From Paracoccus seriniphilus (GTDB taxonomy: Bacteria > Pseudomonadota > Alphaproteobacteria > Rhodobacterales > Rhodobacteraceae), in contig NZ_CP067129.1 in assembly GCF_028553745.1 (NCBI RefSeq), positions 201,001 through 265,000 on the forward strand: 64,000 bases of DNA, written 5' to 3'. This document shows positions 29,492 to 38,667 of the stretch, piece after piece. Position 1 is the stretch's first letter. Every line of letters starts with the position of its first letter. The translations under genes and the position numbers were made by a program. The notes under the pieces were generated by a model. It was given only the letters and a program-made list of their open reading frames with translations. It ran no database searches and was not told where the DNA came from.

Positions 29492-29791
29492 TCAGCTGTT
29501 CACGCTGTCTTTCAGCGCCTTGGCAACAGTGACCTTGACCTGCTTGTCAGCGGGTTTGGTCATCATTTCCTGGGTCTGGGGGTTGCGCACCTGACGCTCG
29601 GGGCGAGCGCGGCAAGCGATCTTGCCGATACCGGGCAGGGTCACGGCGCCGCCATTGGCGACTTCACGCGTCACAACAGCCGCGATCGCGTCCAGCACAG
29701 CCGAAGCCGATTTCTTGTCCGAACCCATTTCCTCGGCCAAGGTGGTGACGAGTTGCGTCTTGGTCATCGGTTTTGCGGAAGGCGTAGCCAT
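29492..29791 (-). CDS. HU family DNA-binding protein
   Basis: 99 residues. Nucleoid-associated protein with the HU/IHF helix (MTKTQLVTTLAEEMGSDKKSASAVLDAI), GKIACRARPERQVRNPQT beta-arm with the conserved RNP motif in RVRNPQT-like form, and C-terminal helix KVTVAKALKDSV. The arm is a little shorter than in typical HU. The ATG at 29791 removes an unlikely extension. Confidence 0.88.
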   Translation of the reverse strand: MATPSAKPMTKTQLVTTLAEEMGSDKKSASAVLDAIAAVVTREVANGGAVTLPGIGKIACRARPERQVRNPQTQEMMTKPADKQVKVTVAKALKDSVNS

Positions 29792-29941
29792 TATTCTGTC
29801 TCCGTTCTTGCCCTGTTGTTCGGGCCCACAAATTGCGCCTTTTGCGGCATAACGCCTGCTACACACGGTTTTGTCCGGCAGATCAAGCCCTTTTCGCTTA
29901 TCCTGCCAAAAGCGGCGTTGCAGCGTGTGCTCGCTGCCAAA

Positions 29942-31426
29942 TCAGAGAAATGCGGTCTCGCTGAAAGAGCGCAGCTTGCGTGAATGGATGCGTTCCAGCG
30001 GCATCTCTCGCAGTTTCTCCATGGCGCGTATTCCGATCTGCAGGTGGTTGGCGACCTGGGTGCGATAGAAATCCGTGGCCATGCCGGGCAGTTTCAACTC
30101 TCCGTGCAGCGGCTTGTCACTGACGCAGAGCAGGGTGCCATAGGGCACGCGAAATCGGAATCCATTGGCTGCGATGGTGGCGCTTTCCATGTCCAGCGCG
30201 ACGGCCCGCGACAGCGACAGGCGATGGACCGGGCCGGACTGGTCGCGCAATTCCCAGTTGCGGTTGTCGATGGTGGCGACGGTGCCGGTGCGCATGATCC
30301 GCTTGAGTTCATATCCGTCCAGACGCGTCACCTCGGCCACGGCCTCCTGCAGCGCCACCTGAACCTCGGCCAGCGCCGGGATGGGAACCCAGACCGGCAG
30401 ATCGTCGTCCAGCACGTGATCTTCGCGCAGATAGGCATGGGCCAGCACGAAATCTCCCAGCCGCTGGCTGTTGCGCAGCCCGGCACAATGCCCGACCATC
30501 AACCACGCATGCGGTCGCAGCACCGCGATATGGTCGGTGGCGGTCTTGGCGTTGGATGGGCCGACCCCGATATTGACCAGCGTGATCCCCTGACCATTCG
30601 CCCTTTTCAGGTGATAGGCGGGCATTTGCGGCATCTTGGACAGCGGAGTCAGCGGATCATCGGGGCCGTGGATCTCTTGATTGCCCGGCGCGACAAAGCT
30701 GCTGTAACCCGATTCCGGGTCAGAGAGGGCGCGGCGGCCAAAGGCCTCGAATTCGTCGACGTAGAACTGATAGTTGGTGAACAGGACGAAATTCTGGAAA
30801 TGCTCGGCCGCGGTGGCGGTGTAATGCTGCAACCGCGCCAGCGAGTAATCGACCCGCTGCGCGGTGAAGGCCGCAAGATATTGCGCGCCATCGGCCATGG
30901 GCTGGGCCACGCCATTGACGATGTCATCATTCATCGTGTTCAGGTCGGGCACGTCAAAGACATCGCGCAGCGAGAAGTCCAGCACGCCTTCCTGCGGCAC
31001 CGCCAGATCGCTATGCGCGGCGACCGCGAAATGCACCGACATCGGCGTATCGCTGAGCCCGACTGTGACAGGCACCGAATGGTTCTTGATCAGCAGGGCG
31101 ATCTGTTCCTTCAGATAGCCTTCGAACAGGTCGGGACGGGTCACGGTAATGGCATAGCTGCCCGGCGCCACCACATGGCCGAAGGACAGGCGCGAATCCA
31201 CCTGCGGATGGTTGGCGACGGTCAGTCTCAGTTCGGGATAGAAGGCGCGATAGCGTGCCCGTGGCTTTTCGCCTTCGATCAGACGCCCGAAATGGCCCAG
31301 CAGGAACTGCGTGGCTTCGGTGTAAAGCTGTTGCAGCCGGGCAACGGCGGCGGCCGGATCGGCAAATTGTTCGCGCGCCGCTGCGGGGGGTGTTTCCACC
31401 GGAAGATAGCGGGAATCCATGTCCAT
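29942..31426 (-). CDS. amn: AMP nucleosidase
   Basis: 494 residues. Cleaves AMP to adenine and ribose-5-phosphate. An N-terminal AMP-nucleosidase domain (about 1-170) precedes the phosphorylase-like catalytic domain with VNIGVGPSNAKTATDHIAVL, MVGHCAGLRNSQRLGDFVLAHAY (in part) and ALDMESATIAANGF. ATG 31426 with AGAAGG nine bases upstream is preferred to the TTG at 31453. Divergent from the SDR gene. Confidence 0.92.
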   Translation of the reverse strand: MDMDSRYLPVETPPAAAREQFADPAAAVARLQQLYTEATQFLLGHFGRLIEGEKPRARYRAFYPELRLTVANHPQVDSRLSFGHVVAPGSYAITVTRPDLFEGYLKEQIALLIKNHSVPVTVGLSDTPMSVHFAVAAHSDLAVPQEGVLDFSLRDVFDVPDLNTMNDDIVNGVAQPMADGAQYLAAFTAQRVDYSLARLQHYTATAAEHFQNFVLFTNYQFYVDEFEAFGRRALSDPESGYSSFVAPGNQEIHGPDDPLTPLSKMPQMPAYHLKRANGQGITLVNIGVGPSNAKTATDHIAVLRPHAWLMVGHCAGLRNSQRLGDFVLAHAYLREDHVLDDDLPVWVPIPALAEVQVALQEAVAEVTRLDGYELKRIMRTGTVATIDNRNWELRDQSGPVHRLSLSRAVALDMESATIAANGFRFRVPYGTLLCVSDKPLHGELKLPGMATDFYRTQVANHLQIGIRAMEKLREMPLERIHSRKLRSFSETAFL

Positions 31427-31522
31427 ATGTCTTTGGTCCTTCTCGTTCACCAAAGCCTGCCAGCGCCACCGCCATCAAGCAAGCGTCTGGCGCAGGGATC
31501 GTCGCGCCGTTACCTTGTTGTC

Positions 31523-32374
31523 ATGGAAATGCTGATTATTGGTCACGGCTATACCGCCAGTTATCTGACACCCAAGCTGGTGTCGCGCGGCTGGAACGTC
31601 ACTGGCACCACGCGGGGATCGCCCGACAGGGTTGCATCTGCAGGGGCCGACCCGCTGATCTGGCCGGGAGAGGAAACGCGCCTGCGCGATGCCATCGCCC
31701 GTGCCGATGCGATTCTGGTATCAGCCGCGCCGACATCTGACGGAGATCCGGTTCTGCTGGCGCTGTCGGCGGATCTGGGCTCGGCAAACCCGCGCTGGCT
31801 GGGCTATCTGTCCACGACTGGCGTTTACGGAGATCGCGGTGGCGATTGGGTCGATGAGGACAGCAGGCTGGACCCATCGACAGAACGGGGCAGGGCCCGC
31901 GTCCGGGCCGAACGGGCATGGCAGGATCTGGCCCGCGCCCATGATCTGCCGCTGCATATCTTTCGCCTTGCCGGCATCTATGGCCCCGGACGTGGCCCCT
32001 TTGCCAAGATCCGCAAGGGCACCGCGCGGCGGATCATCAAGCCGGGGCAGGTCTTTTCGCGCATTCATGTCGAGGATATTGCCCAGGTTCTGCTGGCATC
32101 CCTGGCATCGCCCGATCCGGGGGCGATCTACAATCTGTGCGATGACGATCCCGCGCCGCCGCAGGACATCATTGCCTGCGCGGCGGAATTGCTGGGGGTG
32201 CAGCCCCCACCCGAGGTCAGCTTTGATCAGGCCGATATGGGCGCGATGGCGCGATCCTTCTATGCCGACAGCAAGCGCGTGCGGAATGACCGGATCAAAC
32301 GCGATCTGGGCATCCGCCTGCGCTATCCCGATTACCGCAGTGCGCTGATCGCGATTCTGAAGGCCGAGGCGTGA
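31523..32374 (+). CDS. NAD(P)-dependent epimerase/dehydratase (YeeZ-like extended SDR)
   Basis: 283 residues. N-terminal MLIIGHGYTASYL nucleotide-binding turn, SAAPTSDGDP, STTGVYGDRGGDWVDED with the catalytic tyrosine region, and FRLAGIYGPGRGP. Typical of YeeZ-type proteins whose substrate is unknown. The coding region begins at ATG 31523; the frame upstream of it is antisense to amn. Confidence 0.85.
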   Translation: MEMLIIGHGYTASYLTPKLVSRGWNVTGTTRGSPDRVASAGADPLIWPGEETRLRDAIARADAILVSAAPTSDGDPVLLALSADLGSANPRWLGYLSTTGVYGDRGGDWVDEDSRLDPSTERGRARVRAERAWQDLARAHDLPLHIFRLAGIYGPGRGPFAKIRKGTARRIIKPGQVFSRIHVEDIAQVLLASLASPDPGAIYNLCDDDPAPPQDIIACAAELLGVQPPPEVSFDQADMGAMARSFYADSKRVRNDRIKRDLGIRLRYPDYRSALIAILKAEA

Positions 32375-32438
32375 TGTCGCGCCATTCCGGCAACGGGCCG
32401 CATTGTCTTTGCCCGCTGTCCGTGCATGATCGCCGGCG

Positions 32439-33662
32439 ATGAAACATGATGTCGATGTTCTGATTGCAGGCGGCGGGCTGAACGGCCCGACCTTGGCGCT
32501 GGCTCTGGCCGGGGCGGGATTGCGTGTGGCCGTTGTCGATCCGCGACCGGCGGATGCCCGTGCGGATGAGGGGTTCGACGGTCGCGCCTATGCGCTGGCC
32601 GTGGCCTCGCAACGGCTGCTGGCGGCGCTGGGACTGTGGGGCGATCTGGCAGAAAAGTGCCAGCCGATTCGACAGGTGAAGGCGTCGCAGGGCCAGCCGG
32701 GCGAAGGGGCTGCGCCCTTCTTTCTGCATTTCGACAGTGCCGAGATCGAAGAAGGCCCCGTGGGCTATATGCTGGAGGACCGCTTCCTCTATCGGGCGCT
32801 GCTGGGCGGGATGACCGACAATGTCGATCATCGGTCGGGACTGTCGGTGATCGATCATGACACGGATGATTCAGGCGTGACCGGGCATCTGTCAGACGGC
32901 AGCCGGATTCGCGCCCGGCTTCTGATCGGTGCCGATGGTCGCGGATCGGGCGTGGCCCGTCGTGCGGGCATTGCGCGCAGGGGATGGGACTACGGCCAGA
33001 CCGCGCTGGTGGCCGCGATTGACCATGACCACGATCATCAGGGCATTGCCCAGCAGTATTTCATGCCGACCGGGCCGCTTGCGATCCTGCCCCTGCCGGG
33101 CAATCGCAGCAGCGTGGTCTGGTCCGAGACGCGCGAAAATGCAACGGCCATTGCTGTATTGTCCGACAGGGACTTTCTGGATGTGCTGCGCCCGCGTTTC
33201 GGAGAATATCTGGGCGAGGTTTCGCTGGCGGGGCGGCGCTTTTCCTATCCGCTCAGCCTGTCGCTGGCCGAACGCTATGTGGTGGCCCGCGTGGCGCTGG
33301 TCGGAGATGCCGCCCATGGCGTGCATCCGGTCGCCGGGCAGGGGCTGAATCTGGGCCTGCGCGATGTTGCCGCCCTTGCCGAGACCCTGGTCGATGCCGC
33401 AAGACGTGGCGAGGATATCGGCGCCATCAATGTGCTGGAACGCTATCAGGGCTGGCGGCGTTTCGACGCGACCAGCCTTGCGCTGGGAATGGATGCGGTC
33501 AATCAGATCTTCGGCACGGACAATCCGCTGATCCGCGCGGCGCGCGGGCTGGGCATGGGGGCGGTGACAGCCATCCCCTCGCTGCGCCGAGGCTTCATGC
33601 GTCAGGCCGCTGGCCTGTCGGTGGATCCGATGCCGCGCCTGCTGACCGGACGGGCGCTCTGA
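32439..33662 (+). CDS. FAD-dependent ubiquinone-ring hydroxylase (UbiH/UbiF/VisC family)
   Basis: 407 residues. FAD motif GGGLNGPTLALALAGAG at the N-terminus, GADGRGSGVARRAGI in the middle and LVGDAAHGVHPVAGQGLNLGLRD near residue 290. These define the UbiH-type aromatic hydroxylases of ubiquinone synthesis. Which ring position it hydroxylates cannot be told from sequence; UbiH, UbiF or UbiL are all possible. Confidence 0.88.
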   Translation: MKHDVDVLIAGGGLNGPTLALALAGAGLRVAVVDPRPADARADEGFDGRAYALAVASQRLLAALGLWGDLAEKCQPIRQVKASQGQPGEGAAPFFLHFDSAEIEEGPVGYMLEDRFLYRALLGGMTDNVDHRSGLSVIDHDTDDSGVTGHLSDGSRIRARLLIGADGRGSGVARRAGIARRGWDYGQTALVAAIDHDHDHQGIAQQYFMPTGPLAILPLPGNRSSVVWSETRENATAIAVLSDRDFLDVLRPRFGEYLGEVSLAGRRFSYPLSLSLAERYVVARVALVGDAAHGVHPVAGQGLNLGLRDVAALAETLVDAARRGEDIGAINVLERYQGWRRFDATSLALGMDAVNQIFGTDNPLIRAARGLGMGAVTAIPSLRRGFMRQAAGLSVDPMPRLLTGRAL

Positions 33663-33752
33663 CCGGGCTGTCACGAAGCCGAGAGCAGGAAGACCCAAAT
33701 CGTTCCGTCAGACGTGATGTGCAGTGCCAGATGAAAAGGATATGATCCGACC

Positions 33753-34346
33753 ATGAACATCAGATCGCTCGCCCTTGCGCCCGCCCTTGTCCTTGCCCTT
33801 GCCTTTCCGGCCCTGGCCGAGAAGATTCCGCTGAACGAGATCTCGCGCTATCTCAACAGCCTGAAAACCGTGACCTCCGAGTTCACGCAGGTGAATCCCG
33901 ATGGCACGATTTCGACCGGGACCGTCTATATCCAGCGGCCGGGCCGGGCGCGTTTCGAATATAACAATGACCAGACGCTGGTTCTGGCTTCCGCAGGTTC
34001 GGTGGCGGTGTTCGATCCGAAGTCCAATGCCGGACCGCAGCAATATCCGCTGTCGAAAACGCCGCTGTCGATCATCCTTGATGCCAATGTGAACCTGGGG
34101 CGGGCCAATATGGTCACCGGCTATGCCGAGGCCAAGAATTCGACCGTCGTGACCGCGCAGGATCCCGCGCACCCCGAGTATGGCAATATCAAGATGGTGT
34201 TCACCAGTCCGACGCAATTGCGGCAATGGGTGGTCACCGACAATGCCGGAGAGAAGACGACGGTGATCCTGGGTGAAATGCGCAGGGTGAATTCGATCCC
34301 ATCGTCGAAATTCTCGATCTCGGCCGAGATGGCGCGGCACAAGTAA
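33753..34346 (+). CDS. lolA: LolA-like outer-membrane lipoprotein carrier
   Basis: 197 residues with a signal peptide (about residue 22, FPALA). The mature part LNEISRYLNSLKTVTSEFTQVNPDGTISTGTVYIQRPGR (partly given) is the LolA/YopE-like beta fold that shuttles lipoproteins to the outer membrane. The gene symbol is the likely ortholog, but LolA-like paralogs exist. Confidence 0.82.
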   Translation: MNIRSLALAPALVLALAFPALAEKIPLNEISRYLNSLKTVTSEFTQVNPDGTISTGTVYIQRPGRARFEYNNDQTLVLASAGSVAVFDPKSNAGPQQYPLSKTPLSIILDANVNLGRANMVTGYAEAKNSTVVTAQDPAHPEYGNIKMVFTSPTQLRQWVVTDNAGEKTTVILGEMRRVNSIPSSKFSISAEMARHK

Positions 34347-34469
34347 GCTCCCGCCTCACCGCGGGCCGTGCCCATGGCCCCGGTGGGAGGCGGAAACATC
34401 TTGCTGGCTTGATTTTTTGCCCGCCGGGGTCCAACGCCATCTGTGACACATTGCTACACAGGTGACACC

Positions 34470-35723
34470 ATGACCTCGCAAGCCCGCCTTTTCACACCCG
34501 TTCTGATTGGCGGCTGCCTGATCCTGATGATCAATTTTGCGCTGCGGGCCAGTTTCGGAGTTTTTCAGATTCCGATCGGCACCGAGTTCGAATGGCCGCG
34601 TGCCGAATTTTCCATGGCCATCGCCATCCAGAATCTGGCCTGGGGCATCGGACAGCCGCTGTTTGGCGCCCTTGCCGAAAGATGGGGGGATCGTTGGGCG
34701 ATCATTCTGGGCGCGCTGCTGTATTCGGCAGGCCTGATCCTGACGGCCTTTGCCACCACCCCGGCAAGCATGCAGTTGCTGGAGGTGATGGTCGGATTCG
34801 GGGTCGCGGGAACCGGCTTTGGTGTCATTCTGGCGGTGGTCGGCCGGGCGGCCAGTGATGACAACCGCAGCCTTGCGCTGGGGATCGCCACGGCGGCGGG
34901 TTCGGCCGGACAGGTCTTTGGCGCCCCTCTGGCCGAGATATTGCTGGCATTCTACAGCTGGCAGGCTGTCTTCATCATCTTTGGCGTGATCGTGCTGGGC
35001 TGTCTGCTGTTCCTGCCCATGCTTGGAGGCGGCAAACCCGCCAGCCGCGACGAGCTTGAAGAGAGCCTTGGCAGCGTGCTGGGGCGGGCCTTTCGCGACC
35101 CGTCCTTTCTGATGATCTTTATCGGCTTCTTTTCCTGCGGCTATCAGTTGGGTTTCATCACCGCCCATTTCCCGGCCATGATTACCGAGATGTGCGGACC
35201 GATCAGCCCCCTTGGCACGCTGGCCTCCATCGGGATCACCAGCACCTCGGCGCTGGGGGCCATTGCAATCAGCCTGATCGGTCTGGCCAATATCGCCGGA
35301 TCGCTTCTGGCCGGGTGGCTGGGCAAGCGCTACAGCAAGAAATATCTGCTGGCCGGAATCTATGCGCTGCGCACGCTGACCGCAGCGGCCTTTATCCTGG
35401 CGCCGATCACACCCCAGACGGTGATCCTGTTTTCTCTGGTCATGGGGGCGCTGTGGCTGGCAACGGTGCCGCTGACCTCGGGTCTGGTCGCTTATATTTA
35501 TGGTCTGCGCTACATGGGAACGCTGTATGGATTCGTGTTCCTGTCGCATCAGATCGGCTCTTTTCTGGGGGTCTGGCTGGGCGGTGCGCTTTACGACCGC
35601 TATGGCGATTACACGCTGGTCTGGTGGGTCGGCGTGGGTGTCGGGGCGATAAGCGCGCTGATCCATTTGCCGGTACGCGAAAAGCCATCGCAGATGCCCA
35701 TGGTGAGGTCAGCAGGAGCGTAA
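34470..35723 (+). CDS. MFS transporter
   Basis: 417 residues with twelve hydrophobic segments. LFGALAERWGDRWAIILGALLYSAG is the conserved loop 2-3 motif of the major facilitator superfamily. Similar in layout to oxalate/formate and monocarboxylate antiporter relatives, but the substrate is not readable. Start at 34470, with AGGTGA upstream; the earlier GTG is weaker. Confidence 0.85.
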   Translation: MTSQARLFTPVLIGGCLILMINFALRASFGVFQIPIGTEFEWPRAEFSMAIAIQNLAWGIGQPLFGALAERWGDRWAIILGALLYSAGLILTAFATTPASMQLLEVMVGFGVAGTGFGVILAVVGRAASDDNRSLALGIATAAGSAGQVFGAPLAEILLAFYSWQAVFIIFGVIVLGCLLFLPMLGGGKPASRDELEESLGSVLGRAFRDPSFLMIFIGFFSCGYQLGFITAHFPAMITEMCGPISPLGTLASIGITSTSALGAIAISLIGLANIAGSLLAGWLGKRYSKKYLLAGIYALRTLTAAAFILAPITPQTVILFSLVMGALWLATVPLTSGLVAYIYGLRYMGTLYGFVFLSHQIGSFLGVWLGGALYDRYGDYTLVWWVGVGVGAISALIHLPVREKPSQMPMVRSAGA

Positions 35724-35785
35724 GCGGATTTGACCTTTCGCCCGGCGCCACCTAGCGTCCGCAACGCAATCAACAAGGGCCAACC

Positions 35786-36496
35786 ATGAGCGATCACAGT
35801 GCAAACCGTCATCCGCGCGAACATGCGGTGGCCATCCGCTATCAGCAGCAGTCAGCCGAGATCAAGGCGCTGCAAAGGCAATGCTATGCCCTGGCAACCC
35901 TGCGCCTGCAGGCGGCGGTCGATGCCGCAGGCGGTCAGGGGCAGGGGCTGGCGATCATGTCCGATATCGACGAGACGATTCTGGACAACTCGGCGGTCAT
36001 GGCACATGCAATGACCCTGGACGAGCGCCACGACAATATCGAAACCTGGAAACTGTGGGAGCGCGAAGGCGACCCGCATCTGATTCCCGGTGCCGCCGAT
36101 TTCCTGGCCCTGGCCGACAGGCTGGGCGTGACGATATTCTATGTTTCCGACCGTTTCGATGAAAACAAGATGGCGACGATCGCGACCCTGTCCCGGCTTG
36201 GATTACCGCAGGTGGATGCCGATCATGTGCTTTTGTTCGGTCCGCCGAAATCGGTGCGGCGCGCCGCGATCGAAAGCGACTATCGCATCATCCTTCAGCT
36301 GGGGGACACATTGCATGATTTCGATGGCGGTTTTGCCACTGACGATCTGCAGCACCAGCATCGCCTGACCGAGGATCACGCCCATCGCTTTGGTGTGGAC
36401 TGGATCGTCTTTCCCAATGCGGTTCATGGCAAATGGATGGATGCCGAGATCATGCCCTGGAAGGCTCCACTTGCAAGATCATCGGGCCGAACATGA
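35786..36496 (+). CDS. HAD-family acid phosphatase (lipoprotein e(P4)-like), no signal peptide
   Basis: 236 residues. HAD motif I is SDIDETILDNS (nucleophile D60, D62), then ADFLALADRLGVTIFYVSDR and LQLGDTLHDFDG. This is the DDDD / class C acid-phosphatase group, members of which are usually outer-membrane lipoproteins; here the N-terminus (MSDHSANRHPREHAVAIRYQQ) has no signal or lipobox, so it seems cytoplasmic. Confidence 0.85.
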   Translation: MSDHSANRHPREHAVAIRYQQQSAEIKALQRQCYALATLRLQAAVDAAGGQGQGLAIMSDIDETILDNSAVMAHAMTLDERHDNIETWKLWEREGDPHLIPGAADFLALADRLGVTIFYVSDRFDENKMATIATLSRLGLPQVDADHVLLFGPPKSVRRAAIESDYRIILQLGDTLHDFDGGFATDDLQHQHRLTEDHAHRFGVDWIVFPNAVHGKWMDAEIMPWKAPLARSSGRT

Positions 36497-36542
36497 AAAA
36501 AACCGCCGGAATGCACTGAAGAGGGGCATGCACTTCCGGCGG
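36496..36542 (-). terminator. Rho-independent terminator (minus strand, possibly bidirectional)
   Basis: Arms CCGCCGGAATGCA / TGCACTTCCGGCGG (one bulge). On the minus strand the stem is followed by TTTTTTT (36496-36502). It probably ends the minus-strand Mla operon, whose last gene stops 220 bases upstream of it, and starts within the end of the phosphatase gene. Confidence 0.8.
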
Positions 36543-36638
36543 CGAATCGAAAAAAGTATTGATTTTAATTACTTGTAAATCTGCTACTCGCTACCCAAGC
36601 TCAGGGTCGGACAGCTTGTACGACCTAGAAATAACACC

Positions 36639-36749
36639 ATGAAAAAGGTCTCGGCATGTCTGCTTGCCTCGACTTGCATCCTTATCGAACATTTCGGTCC
36701 GTCAGGCTATTCGCGCGATTACGTAGGTGCTGTTGCCTATGTCTCTTGA
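36639..36749 (+). CDS. Possible small secreted/lipoprotein-like peptide (36 residues)
   Basis: A short plus-strand frame beginning MKKVSACLLASTCILIEH and ending GAVAYVS. The N-terminus looks like a signal peptide (two lysines, hydrophobic core, cysteines). Upstream is an AT-rich stretch (36550-36590) that could be a promoter, but I see no good ribosome site. Function unknown. It lies in an otherwise empty gap (36543-36765). Confidence 0.35.
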   Translation: MKKVSACLLASTCILIEHFGPSGYSRDYVGAVAYVS

Positions 36750-36765
36750 TGGCAAGCAATGGCGA

Positions 36766-37395
36766 TCAACGGCAAGATGACGGGTTCACGCCCGTCGCGC
36801 GCAATGCCCATTGCGTCATCTGTGCAGTCAGTTCCTGTCCCGCCAGATCGAAGGCCGGGATCAGGTCGGCGGTCTTGCTGCTGGCGGCGGGAATCTCGAT
36901 GTCAAAAGCTTCGCGCGAAACCACGCTGGCGTCCATTTCGCGCACCAGCTGCGCCTTGACGGCCATTCTGACGGTGATCGCATCCCCATTGATCCGGGCA
37001 TTGAAGGCATCGATCTCGCTGATCAGGGCATAATCGCCGGCCAGCCCCAGCGGCGCGCGACCGACATGGCTGAAGCTGTCATAGCTGCCCAATCCCTGCA
37101 CCAGCAGGCGCTGCAGGGTGACGGGGACGGTATCTCCCCATTCCGCGTCGGGCAGATACTGGGTCTGAAGCGCCGAGGGGCGGATCATGATGCGCTCGCT
37201 GTCCAGCGTGCCACGGGTCTTGGGCAACTCAACGACCAGCTCGGTTGCATGGCGGCGCCCGCAGGATGTATGTTCAAAGCTGGGCGCGCGCAGTTCAAAC
37301 ACGTCCCGATCCGGCCCCCCCTCCAGTGCGGAAATGATCGAGCATCCCGGCAGCAAGGCGAAAAGGGCCAGCAGAGCAAAACTTGAACGGTGCAT
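36766..37395 (-). CDS. ABC-type transport auxiliary lipoprotein (PqiC-like)
   Basis: 209 residues. Lipoprotein signal with lipobox LLPGC, followed by the PqiC/DUF330 body (FELRAPSFEHTSCGRRHATELVVELPKT in part). Likely outer-membrane end of the phospholipid transport complex coded upstream. The ATG at 37395 gives a clean signal peptide; 8 bases after the mlaD stop. Confidence 0.82.
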   Translation of the reverse strand: MHRSSFALLALFALLPGCSIISALEGGPDRDVFELRAPSFEHTSCGRRHATELVVELPKTRGTLDSERIMIRPSALQTQYLPDAEWGDTVPVTLQRLLVQGLGSYDSFSHVGRAPLGLAGDYALISEIDAFNARINGDAITVRMAVKAQLVREMDASVVSREAFDIEIPAASSKTADLIPAFDLAGQELTAQMTQWALRATGVNPSSCR

Positions 37396-37403
37396 CGGGA
37401 ACC

Positions 37404-38663
37404 TCAACGACGGAACTCAGGGGTGCGCGGGCCGGTCAGCAGCTGGGCCGGATTGCGTTTCAACAAGTTGATCAACGCATCCGTATCGGCAACCAGACCG
37501 CGCAGTTCAACAGACAGGCGCGAAAATTGTGGCAGGGCTTCGGCGGTGAATCTTTGCACGGGGCTGCGGGCGCTGTCCAGAACGCCACGAAGCGAGCTGA
37601 AGGCATCTGCGGCCGATGTGGCGGCGCTGCGCAGCTGCTCCATGATCTCGGGCAGGTTGTCCGAGACGCTGCCAAGGGCGGTGTTCACCTTTCCGAGGGT
37701 GTTGCGCAGATCAGAGATGACCGGTCCCAGGTCGGTGCCGAACATCTCGGTCGCGGCCTTGAAGGCATCATTTCCCGATGTCAGCGCCAGGTCCAGCTTG
37801 GTCAGGCTGTCCTCGGCCCGCGTGGACAGCCGCGCGAAATCGCCGCGCAGTTCACCGGCCGTTTCGTTCAGCGTCTGCGTCAGATCCTTCAGATCTCCAG
37901 CTACATAGCCGCGGACTTCATCCAGTGTGCCGGTTGCGGCGGACAGCGTGCCATCGGCCTGTTTGGCGGCATCCGAGAAATTCTGCAGCGCGGTTTCGGC
38001 GGTCGCGCTGAGCGTGTCCAGCTTGCCGCCGAAGGCCGCGATCCCGTCTGCGGCCTGACCGATGGCGCCGGTGGCCGATGACACATCGGAAATCGCCTGA
38101 TCCAGATTGGCGCTGGAATGTTCGACATTGTCCAGAATATTTGAGACGCGCTGCACATTCTCATCGCTGAGCAACAGCGTCAGCCGGTCCGCAACGGTGC
38201 CCAGCTTGTCGATGATCTCGGGGCCTTCCTGCGTCAGTTTCTGCAGGGCCGATTTGCTGGAAGGGATCACCGGCACATCTTCATCGGTTGAATCCCTGAG
38301 AAGCGGAGAGCTTTGCGTCCCGGCAGTGATCGAGATATTGGATACGCCGGTCACGCCCTGAGATTCCACCGAAGCGCGCGAGGTCACGCGCACCGGCGTA
38401 TCCTCGTCCACCTCAAGGCGCACCCGCACGGGGGCATTCTGCTGGGGGGCCAGGTCGATATCGACGACCGATCCGACCTTCAGCCCCGCAAAGCGCACAT
38501 CGGAAGAGACGCCCAGGCCCGAAACCTCGTTGAAATACACGTCGTAATAGGCGAATTGCTGATCCAGTTCGAGCTTGGCGAACCACAGCAGGAAACCGAT
38601 GATCCCCAGAAACCCGGCTATCGCAAATGCGCCGATCAGGACGTAATTCGCCTTGGTTTCCAT
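37404..38663 (-). CDS. mlaD: MlaD-family MCE-domain protein
   Basis: 419 residues. One N-terminal membrane helix (NYVLIGAFAIAGFLGIIGFLLWF) and an MCE domain at about 40-120 (YYDVYFNEVSGLGVSSDVRFAGLKVGSV), followed by a long helical/coiled tail. Binds and passes phospholipids between membranes with MlaE and MlaF. The tail is far longer than in E. coli MlaD, resembling the LetB/PqiB-like tunnel formers or Rhodobacteraceae-type MlaD. Confidence 0.87.
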   Translation of the reverse strand: METKANYVLIGAFAIAGFLGIIGFLLWFAKLELDQQFAYYDVYFNEVSGLGVSSDVRFAGLKVGSVVDIDLAPQQNAPVRVRLEVDEDTPVRVTSRASVESQGVTGVSNISITAGTQSSPLLRDSTDEDVPVIPSSKSALQKLTQEGPEIIDKLGTVADRLTLLLSDENVQRVSNILDNVEHSSANLDQAISDVSSATGAIGQAADGIAAFGGKLDTLSATAETALQNFSDAAKQADGTLSAATGTLDEVRGYVAGDLKDLTQTLNETAGELRGDFARLSTRAEDSLTKLDLALTSGNDAFKAATEMFGTDLGPVISDLRNTLGKVNTALGSVSDNLPEIMEQLRSAATSAADAFSSLRGVLDSARSPVQRFTAEALPQFSRLSVELRGLVADTDALINLLKRNPAQLLTGPRTPEFRR

Positions 38664-38667
38664 CCTG

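Noticed and set aside
29984..31522. Long plus-strand frame antisense to amn, leading into the SDR gene
   Set aside because: It has no domain signal and a composition typical of antisense shadow. The SDR protein begins at ATG 31523.
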